Source of the DNA: CAVZLD01 sp963776055
GTDB taxonomy: Bacteria > Planctomycetota > Planctomycetia > Pirellulales > Pirellulaceae
Reading direction: 5' to 3'
DNA length: 64,000 nt
Assembly: GCA_963776055.1 (NCBI GenBank)
Contig: CAVZLD010000002.1
Location: forward strand, 186,001-250,000
The stretch's first letter is position 1, and each line of letters starts with the position of its first letter. The notes under the pieces were generated by a model, which made no database searches, had not been told where the DNA came from, and saw nothing but the letters and a program-made list of their open reading frames with translations. Positions 49,434-58,093 of this stretch are shown in pieces. The position numbers and the translations under genes are program-made.

Positions 49434-50735
49434 TCAGCGACGTCGAACCAACAGGCCCAGACAAGCCAGCAGCAACAGGATTCCGCTGGAGGGTTCCGGC
49501 ACGGCGGCGAGGGACGTCTTCTGACCGCGCTCAAAGCCACCCGAGATGAACGCGACAATGAAGTCGGACGTGTCAAACTCCCCATTGCCGTCCCAGTCTC
49601 CCGTCTCCCACACGGAATTGCCGATCAGGCCGTCCTCGTATTCCCCCGCCACGAAGATGTCCACAAAGTCGGACGTGTCAAACTGTCCATCCAGATTGGC
49701 ATCACCAAAGTAGGTGTACTTCAGATCTTCCACCCAGATTTCGCGATCCAGATCCGTCACCAGGGCATCCTGATTCAGGTCAAACCGCGACGCGTGCGTC
49801 TGGTGACGAACCTCGGCGGATAGCTGGTTGATATCGATCACCGTCAACATCCCGTCGCCATCAAAATCCCCCAGGATCGCGGAACTCTTGCTGAACTGCA
49901 GCACACCGTGCGGACGCTGGGCAAAAAAGGTGTTTCCCGGTGCAGCCGCCCAGGTGGGCAAGCTACCCGACGTCTCGATCCGCGCAATGTTGAAGAACCA
50001 CTCCTCCCCGTCCAGCGGCGCTTCCGGATGGTAGAGCCCAACTTCGTCCGTCGCCGGATTCTCGACTTGCTCCGGATTCGTGGCGTCGAAATCACTCCAC
50101 GGAATGAACAACTCGGTGTACCCAAACTCCGGAACGCTGCTGGTCGTCTGCTTCATTTGCGCACCACCAAATTCGGACCAGGAATCTCCATCGAGACTTC
50201 CGCCAAACAGCGCGTCGGCAAACGCATCCACCTCCCAGCCCACCTCGAGAGAATCCGTTTCGCCCAGCGGCTGATTAAAGGACAGCCGGTATCCGTCCGG
50301 CAGCGCCTGGTCGTTTGATTCCCAATCGGCGTTGGGATCGAAATAGAGATTGAGGTTCTCGTAGGCGCCATCCAACCGACCGTAGCCCAGGTCGGCCCAC
50401 CCACCAAAATCGACTTGATGCTGGAGATACAGCCCTTCATCGCCCCAGAGCGCGACGAAGCGGTTGGCCGTATCGTCGGGCAGGTCGTTGGCAAAATTCA
50501 CACCGGAGCGCATCAGGGTCCAGTTCTCTTCCGCGGGCTGCGCAGCAGCCCACTCCGCTGACGTCGTCAAGATGCCATCAATCACCGGTGGCTGTTCGAC
50601 GTACCGGACAACGTAGGACGGCGGAATGTACTGGCCCACGACCGACCACGTTCCGCAGAACATTCCGATGTATACTGCTAGTCCAGCAACTCCCAAGCTG
50701 CGGACGACCCGCGCAAGACCCAACCGACTGACCAT
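49434..50735 (-). CDS. PEP-CTERM protein with CBM9-like and EF-hand/dockerin-like repeats
   Basis: A 433-residue exported protein. Signal peptide after ATG 50735 (GVAGLAVYIGMFCGTWSVVG; GAGGAACAG upstream is the ribosome site). Residues about 40-280 resemble a family 9 carbohydrate-binding/DOMON domain (PPVIDGILTTSAEWAAA; LNLYFDPNADWESND; WEVDAFADALFGG). Then two Ca-binding dockerin-like pairs: GDFDGDGMLTVIDIN with DLNQDALVTDLD, and GDANLDGQFDTSDFVDIF with GDWDGNGEFDTSDFIVAF. It ends in the PEP-CTERM anchor VPEPSSGILLLLACLGLLVRRR, here reported by its parts VPEPSS and the Arg-rich end. Likely substrate of the exosortase at 27573. Confidence 0.85.
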   Translation of the reverse strand: MVSRLGLARVVRSLGVAGLAVYIGMFCGTWSVVGQYIPPSYVVRYVEQPPVIDGILTTSAEWAAAQPAEENWTLMRSGVNFANDLPDDTANRFVALWGDEGLYLQHQVDFGGWADLGYGRLDGAYENLNLYFDPNADWESNDQALPDGYRLSFNQPLGETDSLEVGWEVDAFADALFGGSLDGDSWSEFGGAQMKQTTSSVPEFGYTELFIPWSDFDATNPEQVENPATDEVGLYHPEAPLDGEEWFFNIARIETSGSLPTWAAAPGNTFFAQRPHGVLQFSKSSAILGDFDGDGMLTVIDINQLSAEVRHQTHASRFDLNQDALVTDLDREIWVEDLKYTYFGDANLDGQFDTSDFVDIFVAGEYEDGLIGNSVWETGDWDGNGEFDTSDFIVAFISGGFERGQKTSLAAVPEPSSGILLLLACLGLLVRRR

Positions 50736-51143
50736 CTGTTCCTCACCCCTGAGTTTTGACACTCGAGTCAACCAGCGCCCCACCAACGGAGACGCACCCT
50801 GCAGAATAATACAAACGCACAGAAAGCACACGGAATCTGTCCGATTTTCCGAGGAACTGTTTCCAAAACACGCTGAGAGCCGGACCGTGAGAGCCATTTC
50901 GTACATTTCTCTTGCTGCGGGCTTCCATCGACATGGATACACCTCCGCTCGCGGGAAGGCTGGACGCAATTGCGGCCGTGGGCGGCACTCTTGTTCGCGT
51001 TCCCGTGCCACGAGCTTTCCAACGCCCCTCGGCAAGCCGCAGCGCCGGTTCTCTCCGAGGGAGCGTGAGGCGCTGCACCTTCGAGAAGATCGGAACCAAC
51101 GGGCCTTTCAGGCTGGACCGTGTCCCGGGGGCTGTCCCACAAA
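50736..51143. other. 408-bp divergent intergenic region
   Basis: Between the PEP-CTERM gene and the release-factor-like gene, divergently oriented. No gene or clear promoter boxes found. Confidence 0.4.
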
Positions 51144-51665
51144 ATGAACAACTCACTACCCGCTGATCCTCCCCGTCATCCAGCGGATCGCCCGGACGCG
51201 GAATTGCGGTCCGAATGCAGCGTGCGGTTCCAGCGGCGGTCGGGCCCCGGCGGCCAACACCGCAACAAGGTCGAGACAGCCGTTTGCCTGACGCATCGGC
51301 CAACCGGCCGGACCGGCAACGCCAGTGAGCGGCGCAGCCAGGCGGAGAACCTCGCGGTCGCCCTGCGGCGGTTGCGCCTCAATCTGGCCCTCCACGTGCG
51401 AGTCCCCTGGACCGAACGCAGCCAGCGGTGGCAGTCGCGCTGCCGAAGGGGCCGCCTGCAGATCAGCGCGCGGCACGCGGACTTCCCCGCCCTGCTGGCG
51501 GAAGGACTGGATGCGTTGCAGGCCCATGATCACAACGTCGCACAGACGGCCGAGCGGTTGGGTTGTTCCTCGTCGCAGCTGATCGGCCTGCTGCGGGCCG
51601 AACCGCGAGCGCTGGAACAGCTGAACGAACACCGTCGCCAACGGGGCCTTCGTCCCCTGCGGTGA
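51144..51665 (+). CDS. GGQ-domain release-factor-like protein
   Basis: A 173-residue protein with the class I release factor GGQ loop RSGPGGQHRNKVETAV and the following THRPTGRTGNASERRSQAEN, typical of ArfB/PrfH-like peptidyl-tRNA hydrolases that rescue stalled ribosomes. It lacks the codon-recognition domain of RF1/RF2. The C-terminal half is Arg/Leu-rich and helical, with a helix-turn-helix-looking segment (VAQTAERLGCSSSQLIGLL). ATG 51144 chosen from an open frame starting at 51120. Separate from nadE by 87 bases. Confidence 0.8.
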   Translation: MNNSLPADPPRHPADRPDAELRSECSVRFQRRSGPGGQHRNKVETAVCLTHRPTGRTGNASERRSQAENLAVALRRLRLNLALHVRVPWTERSQRWQSRCRRGRLQISARHADFPALLAEGLDALQAHDHNVAQTAERLGCSSSQLIGLLRAEPRALEQLNEHRRQRGLRPLR

Positions 51666-51752
51666 GGCGTGGATCCCTTTACAAAGCCCGGGGGATACCC
51701 GACGCTGAAAGGGGCAGCCGACCGATCCGAGGAATTGTAAACGGAGCGTTCC

Positions 51753-53777
51753 GTGAAGCTGATCAAAGTGGGCGCGGGGGTCTTGAACCAGACCCCATTA
51801 GATTGGGACGGGAACCGAGATCGGATCCTGGCCGCCATCCGCGAGGCGCGACAACAACAGATGAGCGTCTTGTGCTTGCCGGAACTGAGCATTACCGGCT
51901 ATGGCTGCGAAGATGCGTTCTACTCGACCGCCGTCCAACAGATGGCCTGGCACGTCCTGCGCGAAATCGCGCCGGAAACGTCCGATTTGATTGTCTCCCT
52001 GGGCCTCCCGTTGTACCATCGCGGGGGCCTGTTCAATACGGCTTGCCTGTTGGCAAACGGACGCATTCAAGGCTTCGTCGGCAAACAGAATCTGGCGCGG
52101 GAAGGCTTGCACTACGAGCCGCGATGGTTCCGGCCCTGGCCGGAGGGGGTCGTGGTCGAGACGGTCGTGCAAGGCGAATCCTACCCGTTAGGCGACCTGG
52201 TCTTCGACTGCGGCGACGTCCGTCTGGGGTTCGAGATCTGCGAAGACGCCTGGGTTGCCAACCGGCCGGGCGGCCAATTGGCCGACCAAGCTGTCGATCT
52301 GCTGCTGAACCCGAGTGCCAGCCATTTCGCCTTTCAGAAGCACCAGGTGCGACGGCGGTTCGTCCTGGACGGGTCCCGCGCATTCCATGTGGTCTACATC
52401 TACGCCAACCTGTTAGGCAATGAAGCTGGTCGAGCGATCTACGACGGGGACGCCATGATCGCCAGCGCGGGCCAATTGTTGGCCTGCGGGCCCCGCTTCT
52501 CCTTCCGCGATTTTCATCTCACTTCCGCCGTCGTCGACATCGACACCGTGCGAATGAATCGGGCGCGTTCGGGTAATTACCAGCCAGACCCGGGGGATGC
52601 CCGCCAGACGGTCTCCGTCGATTTCGAATTCCCTCCTTCACCACCGCCTTCCGCTGCCGGCGTCACCGAAGCGTGGGAAGAATCGCCACATCGCAAAGAG
52701 GAAGAATTCGCCCGTGCGATCGCCCTGGGCTTGTTCGACTACCTGCGCAAGAGTCACTCCTGTGGCTTTGTGGTTTCGCTCAGCGGGGGAGCTGATTCGT
52801 CGGCGGTCGCAACTCTGTGTGCGCTGGCTGTCCACCTGGGTCTCTCGCAGCTGGGCCCGGACGGCGTTCGACAAAAACTGATGTACCTGGCTGACTGGCC
52901 ATCGGAGCCTTCCGAGTCGGCGCTCGTCGGTCGTCTGCTCACCTGCGCCTACCAGGCCACGCGGAACAGCTCGGCGACAACACGTGCAGCGGCCGCCGGC
53001 GTGGCCACGGCGTTGGGCGCCACCTTCTATGAGCTCGACGTCGACCCGCTCGTTCAGGACTACATCGCACTGATCTCGCAGGCCGTTGGCCGACCGTTGA
53101 CCTGGCAAGAGGACGACGTGACGCTGCAAAACATTCAGGCTCGTGCCCGCGGCCCCAGTGTCTGGATGCTGGCCAATCTGCGCGGTGCCCTGCTGTTGGC
53201 CACCAGCAATCGTTCCGAGGCGGCCGTCGGCTATGCCACGATGGACGGCGATACGTGCGGAGGGCTCTCGCCCATCGCCGGAATCGATAAAGCCTTCCTG
53301 CGCCATTGGCTCCGCTGGATGGAGACCACCGGTTGGCACGGTGGAAAGCCACTTCCCGCCCTCGCGCTGGTCAACCAACAAGTTCCCACCGCCGAATTGC
53401 GGCCACAGGAAAGAGGCCAAACCGACGAAGCGGACTTGATGCCGTACGACCTGTTGGATGCGATCGAGCGACTGGCCATCCGCGACAAACTGGCCCCCCT
53501 GGAGGTCTTTCCGCGTCTCCAGTCGGCCTTCCCGGAATACTCAGCAACGCAGCTCGGCCTGTGGATCGAACGCTTCTTCCGCTTGTGGTGCCGAAACCAG
53601 TGGAAGCGGGAACGATACGCCCCCTCGTTTCACGTCGACGATGAGAACCTGGATCCGAAGACCTGGTGCCGGTTTCCGATACTCTCCGGCGGCTACCAGC
53701 GCGAACTCCGCGAGCTTCGTGCACACATCCAGGCGCTGTCGACGACCGAACAACCAACCGAAGGACCCACCGGATGA
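51753..53777 (+). CDS. nadE: Glutamine-dependent NAD+ synthetase
   Basis: Makes NAD+ from nicotinate adenine dinucleotide with ATP and glutamine. 674 residues in two domains. N-terminal nitrilase-type glutaminase with triad Glu44 (LPELSITGYG), Lys111 (GKQNLAREGLHYEPRWF) and Cys163 (GFEICEDAW). C-terminal synthetase with P-loop SGGADS (344-349) in VVSLSGGADSSAVATL and ATSNRSEAAVGYATMDGD. GTG 51753 has GGAG upstream. The stop overlaps the next gene's start (ATGA). Confidence 0.95.
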   Translation: MKLIKVGAGVLNQTPLDWDGNRDRILAAIREARQQQMSVLCLPELSITGYGCEDAFYSTAVQQMAWHVLREIAPETSDLIVSLGLPLYHRGGLFNTACLLANGRIQGFVGKQNLAREGLHYEPRWFRPWPEGVVVETVVQGESYPLGDLVFDCGDVRLGFEICEDAWVANRPGGQLADQAVDLLLNPSASHFAFQKHQVRRRFVLDGSRAFHVVYIYANLLGNEAGRAIYDGDAMIASAGQLLACGPRFSFRDFHLTSAVVDIDTVRMNRARSGNYQPDPGDARQTVSVDFEFPPSPPPSAAGVTEAWEESPHRKEEEFARAIALGLFDYLRKSHSCGFVVSLSGGADSSAVATLCALAVHLGLSQLGPDGVRQKLMYLADWPSEPSESALVGRLLTCAYQATRNSSATTRAAAAGVATALGATFYELDVDPLVQDYIALISQAVGRPLTWQEDDVTLQNIQARARGPSVWMLANLRGALLLATSNRSEAAVGYATMDGDTCGGLSPIAGIDKAFLRHWLRWMETTGWHGGKPLPALALVNQQVPTAELRPQERGQTDEADLMPYDLLDAIERLAIRDKLAPLEVFPRLQSAFPEYSATQLGLWIERFFRLWCRNQWKRERYAPSFHVDDENLDPKTWCRFPILSGGYQRELRELRAHIQALSTTEQPTEGPTG

Positions 53778-55161
53778 TCCAGATTCAGCCGGAGCTGACC
53801 GCCAGCTCGCTGCTGCCCGCACTGCAAAATCTATGGAGCCTGGCCGGAGACAAGCTTCTGGCAATCGAGCGGTCCGCCGAACAGATCGGCGGCACGCCGG
53901 TATTTACCGTGCGCGGGCAGTACGTCGCGCAAGGGTGGACCGAATGGACGCAAGGCTTCCAGTTCGGTGCGCCGCTGCTGCTGTTCGATGCGACCGACGA
54001 CCCGACTTTCCTCCAGATCGGCCGCGATCACACGCTGCACCAGATGGCGCCGCACGTGACCCATTTCGGGGTACACGATCACGGGTTCAACCAGGTCAGC
54101 ACGTACGGCAACCTATGGCGATTGATCGGCGAACATCGCATCGAGGCGACCGCGTACGAGCGACAACTGTACGAGTTGGCACTGAAGGCCAGCGGTGCCG
54201 TCCAAGCTGCCCGGTGGACTCCCACCGACGACGGCGAAGGTTTCATCTATTCGTTCAACGGCCCGCACTCGCTGTTCGCCGACACCATCCGCTCACTGCG
54301 GGCCCTGGCCTTAGCCTGGCGCCTGGGCCACGTGCTGTGGATGGAAAATGACCGCCGAGTGTCGCTGCTGGAACGGCTCGTGCAACACGCACGAACGACC
54401 GCACGCTACAACGTCTACTACGGGGAAGAACGCGACACGTACGACCGGCGGGGCCGCGTCGCGCACGAGAGCCTGTTCAACACGAACGATGGGCGCTACC
54501 GCTGCCCCAGCACGCAACAAGGATACTCGCCCTTCACCACCTGGACGCGCGGGCTGGCATGGATCATGCTCGGCTACCCAGAACAACTGCAGTTCCTGGA
54601 AACGGTGCGCCGAGGAGGATCTGCAACCATTCGGCGGGCGGGCTTCCGTTCAGGCCGACCTGCTGCGCAGCCCGAGCCGCATGTGACTTCTACCTGGCAC
54701 AAACGCCAAGTTGTGGCGTTCCCTACTGGGATACCGGGGCCCCAGGCCTACTCCAGCTGGGTGACTATCTCGATCGCCCCGCCGACCCCGAAAATGATCA
54801 TGAACCGGTCGACAGCTCCGCCGCCGCAATCGCCGCGCAGGGCCTGCTGCGATTGGGATCGTTTCTGCGACAACAGGGCGAAGAACCCGCCGCAGCCCGG
54901 TATTGGCAAGCCGGACTCACGGTCCTGCAAACCCTCCTCCAAGCTCCCTACCTGAGCCAACAAGCAGATCACCAAGGCCTGTTGCTGCACACGATCTACC
55001 ACCGACCCCGCGGCTGGGATTACGTGCCACCCGGCGCCAAAACACCGCGCGGTGAATCCTGCATGTGGGGTGACTACCACCTCATGGAGGCCGCGCTGTA
55101 CGCGCAACGCGCTGCCCTCGATCAACCAGAACACACGTTCTTTGGAATTCACAAGGAATAA
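53774..55161 (+). CDS. GH88/GH105-like glycoside hydrolase, frame broken twice
   Basis: Likely unsaturated glucuronyl or related hydrolase with an alpha/alpha barrel. Seen: QGWTEWTQGFQFGAPLLLFD, HDHGFNQVSTYGNLWRL, NDGRYRCPSTQQGYSPFTTWTRGLAW, then PYWDTGAPGL, EPVDSSAAAIAAQGLLRLG, and the closing ESCMWGDYHLMEAALYAQR. The Asp in SLFADT and in WDTGAP are candidates for catalysis. Frame breaks at about 54607 and 54672; the short middle segment reads AEEDLQPFGGRASVQADLLR. About 462 residues, no signal peptide, so probably cytosolic. Translationally coupled to nadE, an odd pairing. Confidence 0.78.
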
Positions 55162-55219
55162 GTTGGAATGGGGGCGGAGTCCGGCGGACGGCAGAGCGTG
55201 CGCGGGACGCTCCGGGAAG

Positions 55220-55307
55220 ACGGCCCGGAGGGCCGTGATACGGGACATTCCGGAGGAATGTCCCACCAGAGAGACTGCCACCAGAGAGACTGCCACAGAG
55301 AGACTAC
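55220..55307. repeat. Two tandem hairpins with GGA loops plus a 15-bp direct repeat
   Basis: ACGGCCC/GGA/GGGCCGT (55220-55236) and GGGACATTCC/GGA/GGAATGTCCC (55242-55264) are perfect stems of 7 and 10 bp. They are followed by three 15-bp units (CCACCAGAGAGACTG at 55263-55277 and 55278-55292, a diverged copy at 55293-55307). They lie between the convergent 3' ends of the GH88-like and phosphatase genes, where a two-way terminator is expected. Confidence 0.8.
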
Positions 55308-55340
55308 GCAAGGAAGGTCACGTTCGCCAGCCAGCGGGAG

Positions 55341-57025
55341 TCAGTTGCTGGCTTCGGCGACGCGGGCTGAATCGGCGATCAGGGCGGCGGGATCTTCCAG
55401 CACCAGGTAGTGACCGTGGTCCGCGGTCAAGATCACGACCGTGTCTTGCCAAGCGTTTCGTTTCTCCAGGAAACGCACGACCATCCGAAACGCCGCATCG
55501 CCGCTGAGAACGGCACCGATGGCATCATCCACGTTGTTACTGTGATTGGCCCAATCCACGTCTCCCGCCTCGATCATCAGCCAGAACCCTTTTTCATTGG
55601 CGGAGAGCATTCCCAACGCCGCTTGGGTCATGTCGGCAAGCGTCGGATTCTCCTCCACGTCGCCCGGACCGTACTTTTCCTGGGTGGGATTGAAAGCCCC
55701 ATCGGCCGTCTGGTAGGGAAGGTGCCCCCCTTTGCGACCGTTGCCCGCGGTGACGCCGAACAAGCCAAACAGTCTTGTCCCCTGCGCGTAGGCCTGTGCG
55801 CGGCCGAAAGCAGAACAGCACGGCCTGCCTGCCCTGGCGTTCGCTGCACGACGCGATACTTGCCTCCCCGTTCGACATCGATCGCCTCCAGGTCACCTTG
55901 CGTGATGTACACATTCCCCGGCACGAAGTTGCCGCCTTGGCCGCCGGCGTTGTCGCTCGTTTCGCCCCAGCCGCACCCGAGAAGCACATCCACGCCCGGC
56001 AGCGGATCCGTCCGATGAGCGACCGAAGGTAACCCGATCAGATCCCGCGTCAGATCCTGGTAGTCATTCCGACTGACATTGTTGGCGTAGGTCGCCGCGG
56101 GTGTCGCATGACTGATCGGAACGCTCGTCACGACGCCAATTTTCCAACCGCGTTTCTGCAGCACTCGGGCGATCGGCTCGACCTGCGTCCCACGCGGATC
56201 GACGTTGATCGCAGCATTGTAACTCTTGATGCCCGCGTTGATCGACGTGGCGGAACAGGCCGAGTCGGTGACGACGTGGGGCATCGATCGCAGTTTGCCG
56301 AGCAGGTAATCGTGCGCCCGGGGAGTGGCCCAAGGCGTCGCACCGCCAAGCGACGCGGCGTAGCCACCGAGGGGCTCTCCGCCAGAATCCAACACGCGCT
56401 GCGCATCAACATCCGTCTGGCCCCCATCCCCGTAGGGACTGGTGACCACGTACCCGAAATCTGTCGCCACCCGCTCGTAATCCTGGAAACTCAGACCGGT
56501 TCCGCGCCCGGATGCATATCCCACTTGCCGCGATGCCACGATGGCGGCCGCGCGCGTAGTGGGCCAATCCATCCCATCAAAAAGCAGCAAGACGATGTTC
56601 TTCTTACCGGAGTTCAACGCGTCCCACTGCAACTGGTAAAGATCCGTCTGATCGAAGTATTCGGCGGTAGGATTGACCGTTTGCCTGGGCACAGTGCCAA
56701 AGATCTGCTTCAACCGGTCGGCCTCTCGGTAGGGGCTGTTCGCGCCCTGATACTTGCCCAGATCGATTCCGAAGGTGTACACCGGAATCAGCCGATTGGA
56801 ATGGTTGCCCCAACTGCTGTACTTTTGCGGGTCGGCACCCCAATGCCCCCAGTCAGCCTGCCCCGTGCTCTCGGCCTGCAGCTGCAGTTGTCGCACGTGA
56901 TCCGCTGAATGAACGGTGGAACCACACAAGAACAGGGCAAGACAAACAACCGACCACCTCGGCCAACGGCGCCGGAAGAAACGGTCGAAGTCAGACACGA
57001 ACAACATGGCGCGATTCGCCCCCAT
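55341..57025 (-). CDS. Exported alkaline phosphatase, frame broken
   Basis: PhoA-superfamily phosphomonoesterase, about 561 residues. ATG 57025 (GAGG about 9 bases upstream) starts a signal peptide (WSVVCLALFLCGSTVHSA). Motifs: VLLLFDGMDW (metal Asp), VTDSACSATSINAGIK (Ser nucleophile region), LGCGWGETSDNAGG, then in a second frame LFGVTAGNGRKGGHLPY, LMIEAGDVDWANHSNN and VVILTADHGHY (metal Asp/His). The frames meet at about 55795. Acts in the periplasm on organic phosphate. Convergent with the GH88-like gene. Confidence 0.9.
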
Positions 57026-57417
57026 AGAAAGAAACCTCTTTGCGGCGGATCCCAGCGAGTGCATGGCGCTGGCGGCACGCGAGGAAGCTACCATGGACGT
57101 CACCGCACGGACCGGCCGGTCGACGTCATTATATCCCTGTTCCCCAGATTTCGCCTGCGGACTTTTCCACGGTTCCTCACACATTCTGCGTGCATGGGCG
57201 ACACGCCAAGCAGAGCTCCGGGTCGGGCGGCCGACCGGTATGGCCGTGGTCAAAGCTGACTCCGCAAGGGGGCTGACGTTCGGATGGCGAGCGTGAACCA
57301 GGCACGAGGGGCACGTCTGCGTGGTACTCCCCCTGGAGCGTCTCGGCGCCCTTTCCGCTCCCCAAGAAGCATCCCCCGAACGCTACCTGTCGGTGCCACA
57401 TGTCCGGGCAACTCGCA
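57026..57417. other. 392-bp region upstream of the phosphatase
   Basis: Lies between the PH-protein stop and the phosphatase start. No gene recognised, and no clear Pho-box-like direct repeats seen. Confidence 0.4.
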
Positions 57418-58080
57418 CTAGATCGACTCGACGTACAGTCCGCGGCGCATCCGCTCCGCGCGGCGTGCATCGTCGATCAGCGCGGCGACGCGCGGGGCCG
57501 GATCAATGCCGGGCATCACCAGGAGCGGATCGGTCCGATCGCTGGAGTGGATCGCGATCGTCCCCACCGAGATCAGCCGCTCGAGGATACTCTGCCGGAG
57601 ACTTACATCATCGATGTCGATCAGTTCGATCCGATGCGTGTACCGTGTGAGGATCCCCCATTCGTGCAGCAATCTCTCCGAGGTCAGCACGTAGCGGACG
57701 GCCAGTTTTCGGAACAGCAGCAAACCCGACAGCACGCCCCACAAGCCGCTCACAAGCAGGGCGATCGCAATGCCAATCGTGGCGTCGACGCGCAGCACAA
57801 CGGCCGCGACCGGCAGAACGAGTGTGACCAGGGCCGCGGCGAGCCACAGGTGGACCATCCCTTTTGCCGCATAGGAACCTCGCCAGATCTCGTGTTCCGG
57901 AAAATCCCCCTCCTCGCCGGGCGCCGGTTTGCTTCCCATTCGGCGCGCAACCGAGTCGCGTGCGGCCAGATCGGATCGTTCGCCCGAGCGTGACGTCGGC
58001 CGCATGGTCAGTTGCTTTCCACACCGATGGCAGAAGACAGAGCCCGCTTGCAGGCGGCTCGCGCAGTGAGGGCATTTCAT
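57418..58080 (-). CDS. Zinc-ribbon protein with bacterial PH (bPH2) domain
   Basis: A 220-residue protein: N-terminal zinc ribbon (MKCPHCASRL...FCHRCG), a basic linker, two membrane helices (LWLAAALVTLVLPVAAVVL and IAIALLVSGLWGVLSGLLLF), then the YdbS/bPH2 domain with RYVLTSERLLHEWGILTRYTHRIELIDIDDV and GTIAIHSSDRTDPLLVM. Members bind lipids or assemble at membranes; none has a settled role. Only 13 bases after the giant gene, same strand, so probably one operon with exbD/exbB. Confidence 0.85.
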   Translation of the reverse strand: MKCPHCASRLQAGSVFCHRCGKQLTMRPTSRSGERSDLAARDSVARRMGSKPAPGEEGDFPEHEIWRGSYAAKGMVHLWLAAALVTLVLPVAAVVLRVDATIGIAIALLVSGLWGVLSGLLLFRKLAVRYVLTSERLLHEWGILTRYTHRIELIDIDDVSLRQSILERLISVGTIAIHSSDRTDPLLVMPGIDPAPRVAALIDDARRAERMRRGLYVESI

Positions 58081-58093
58081 GCGGGTCCTTCCC

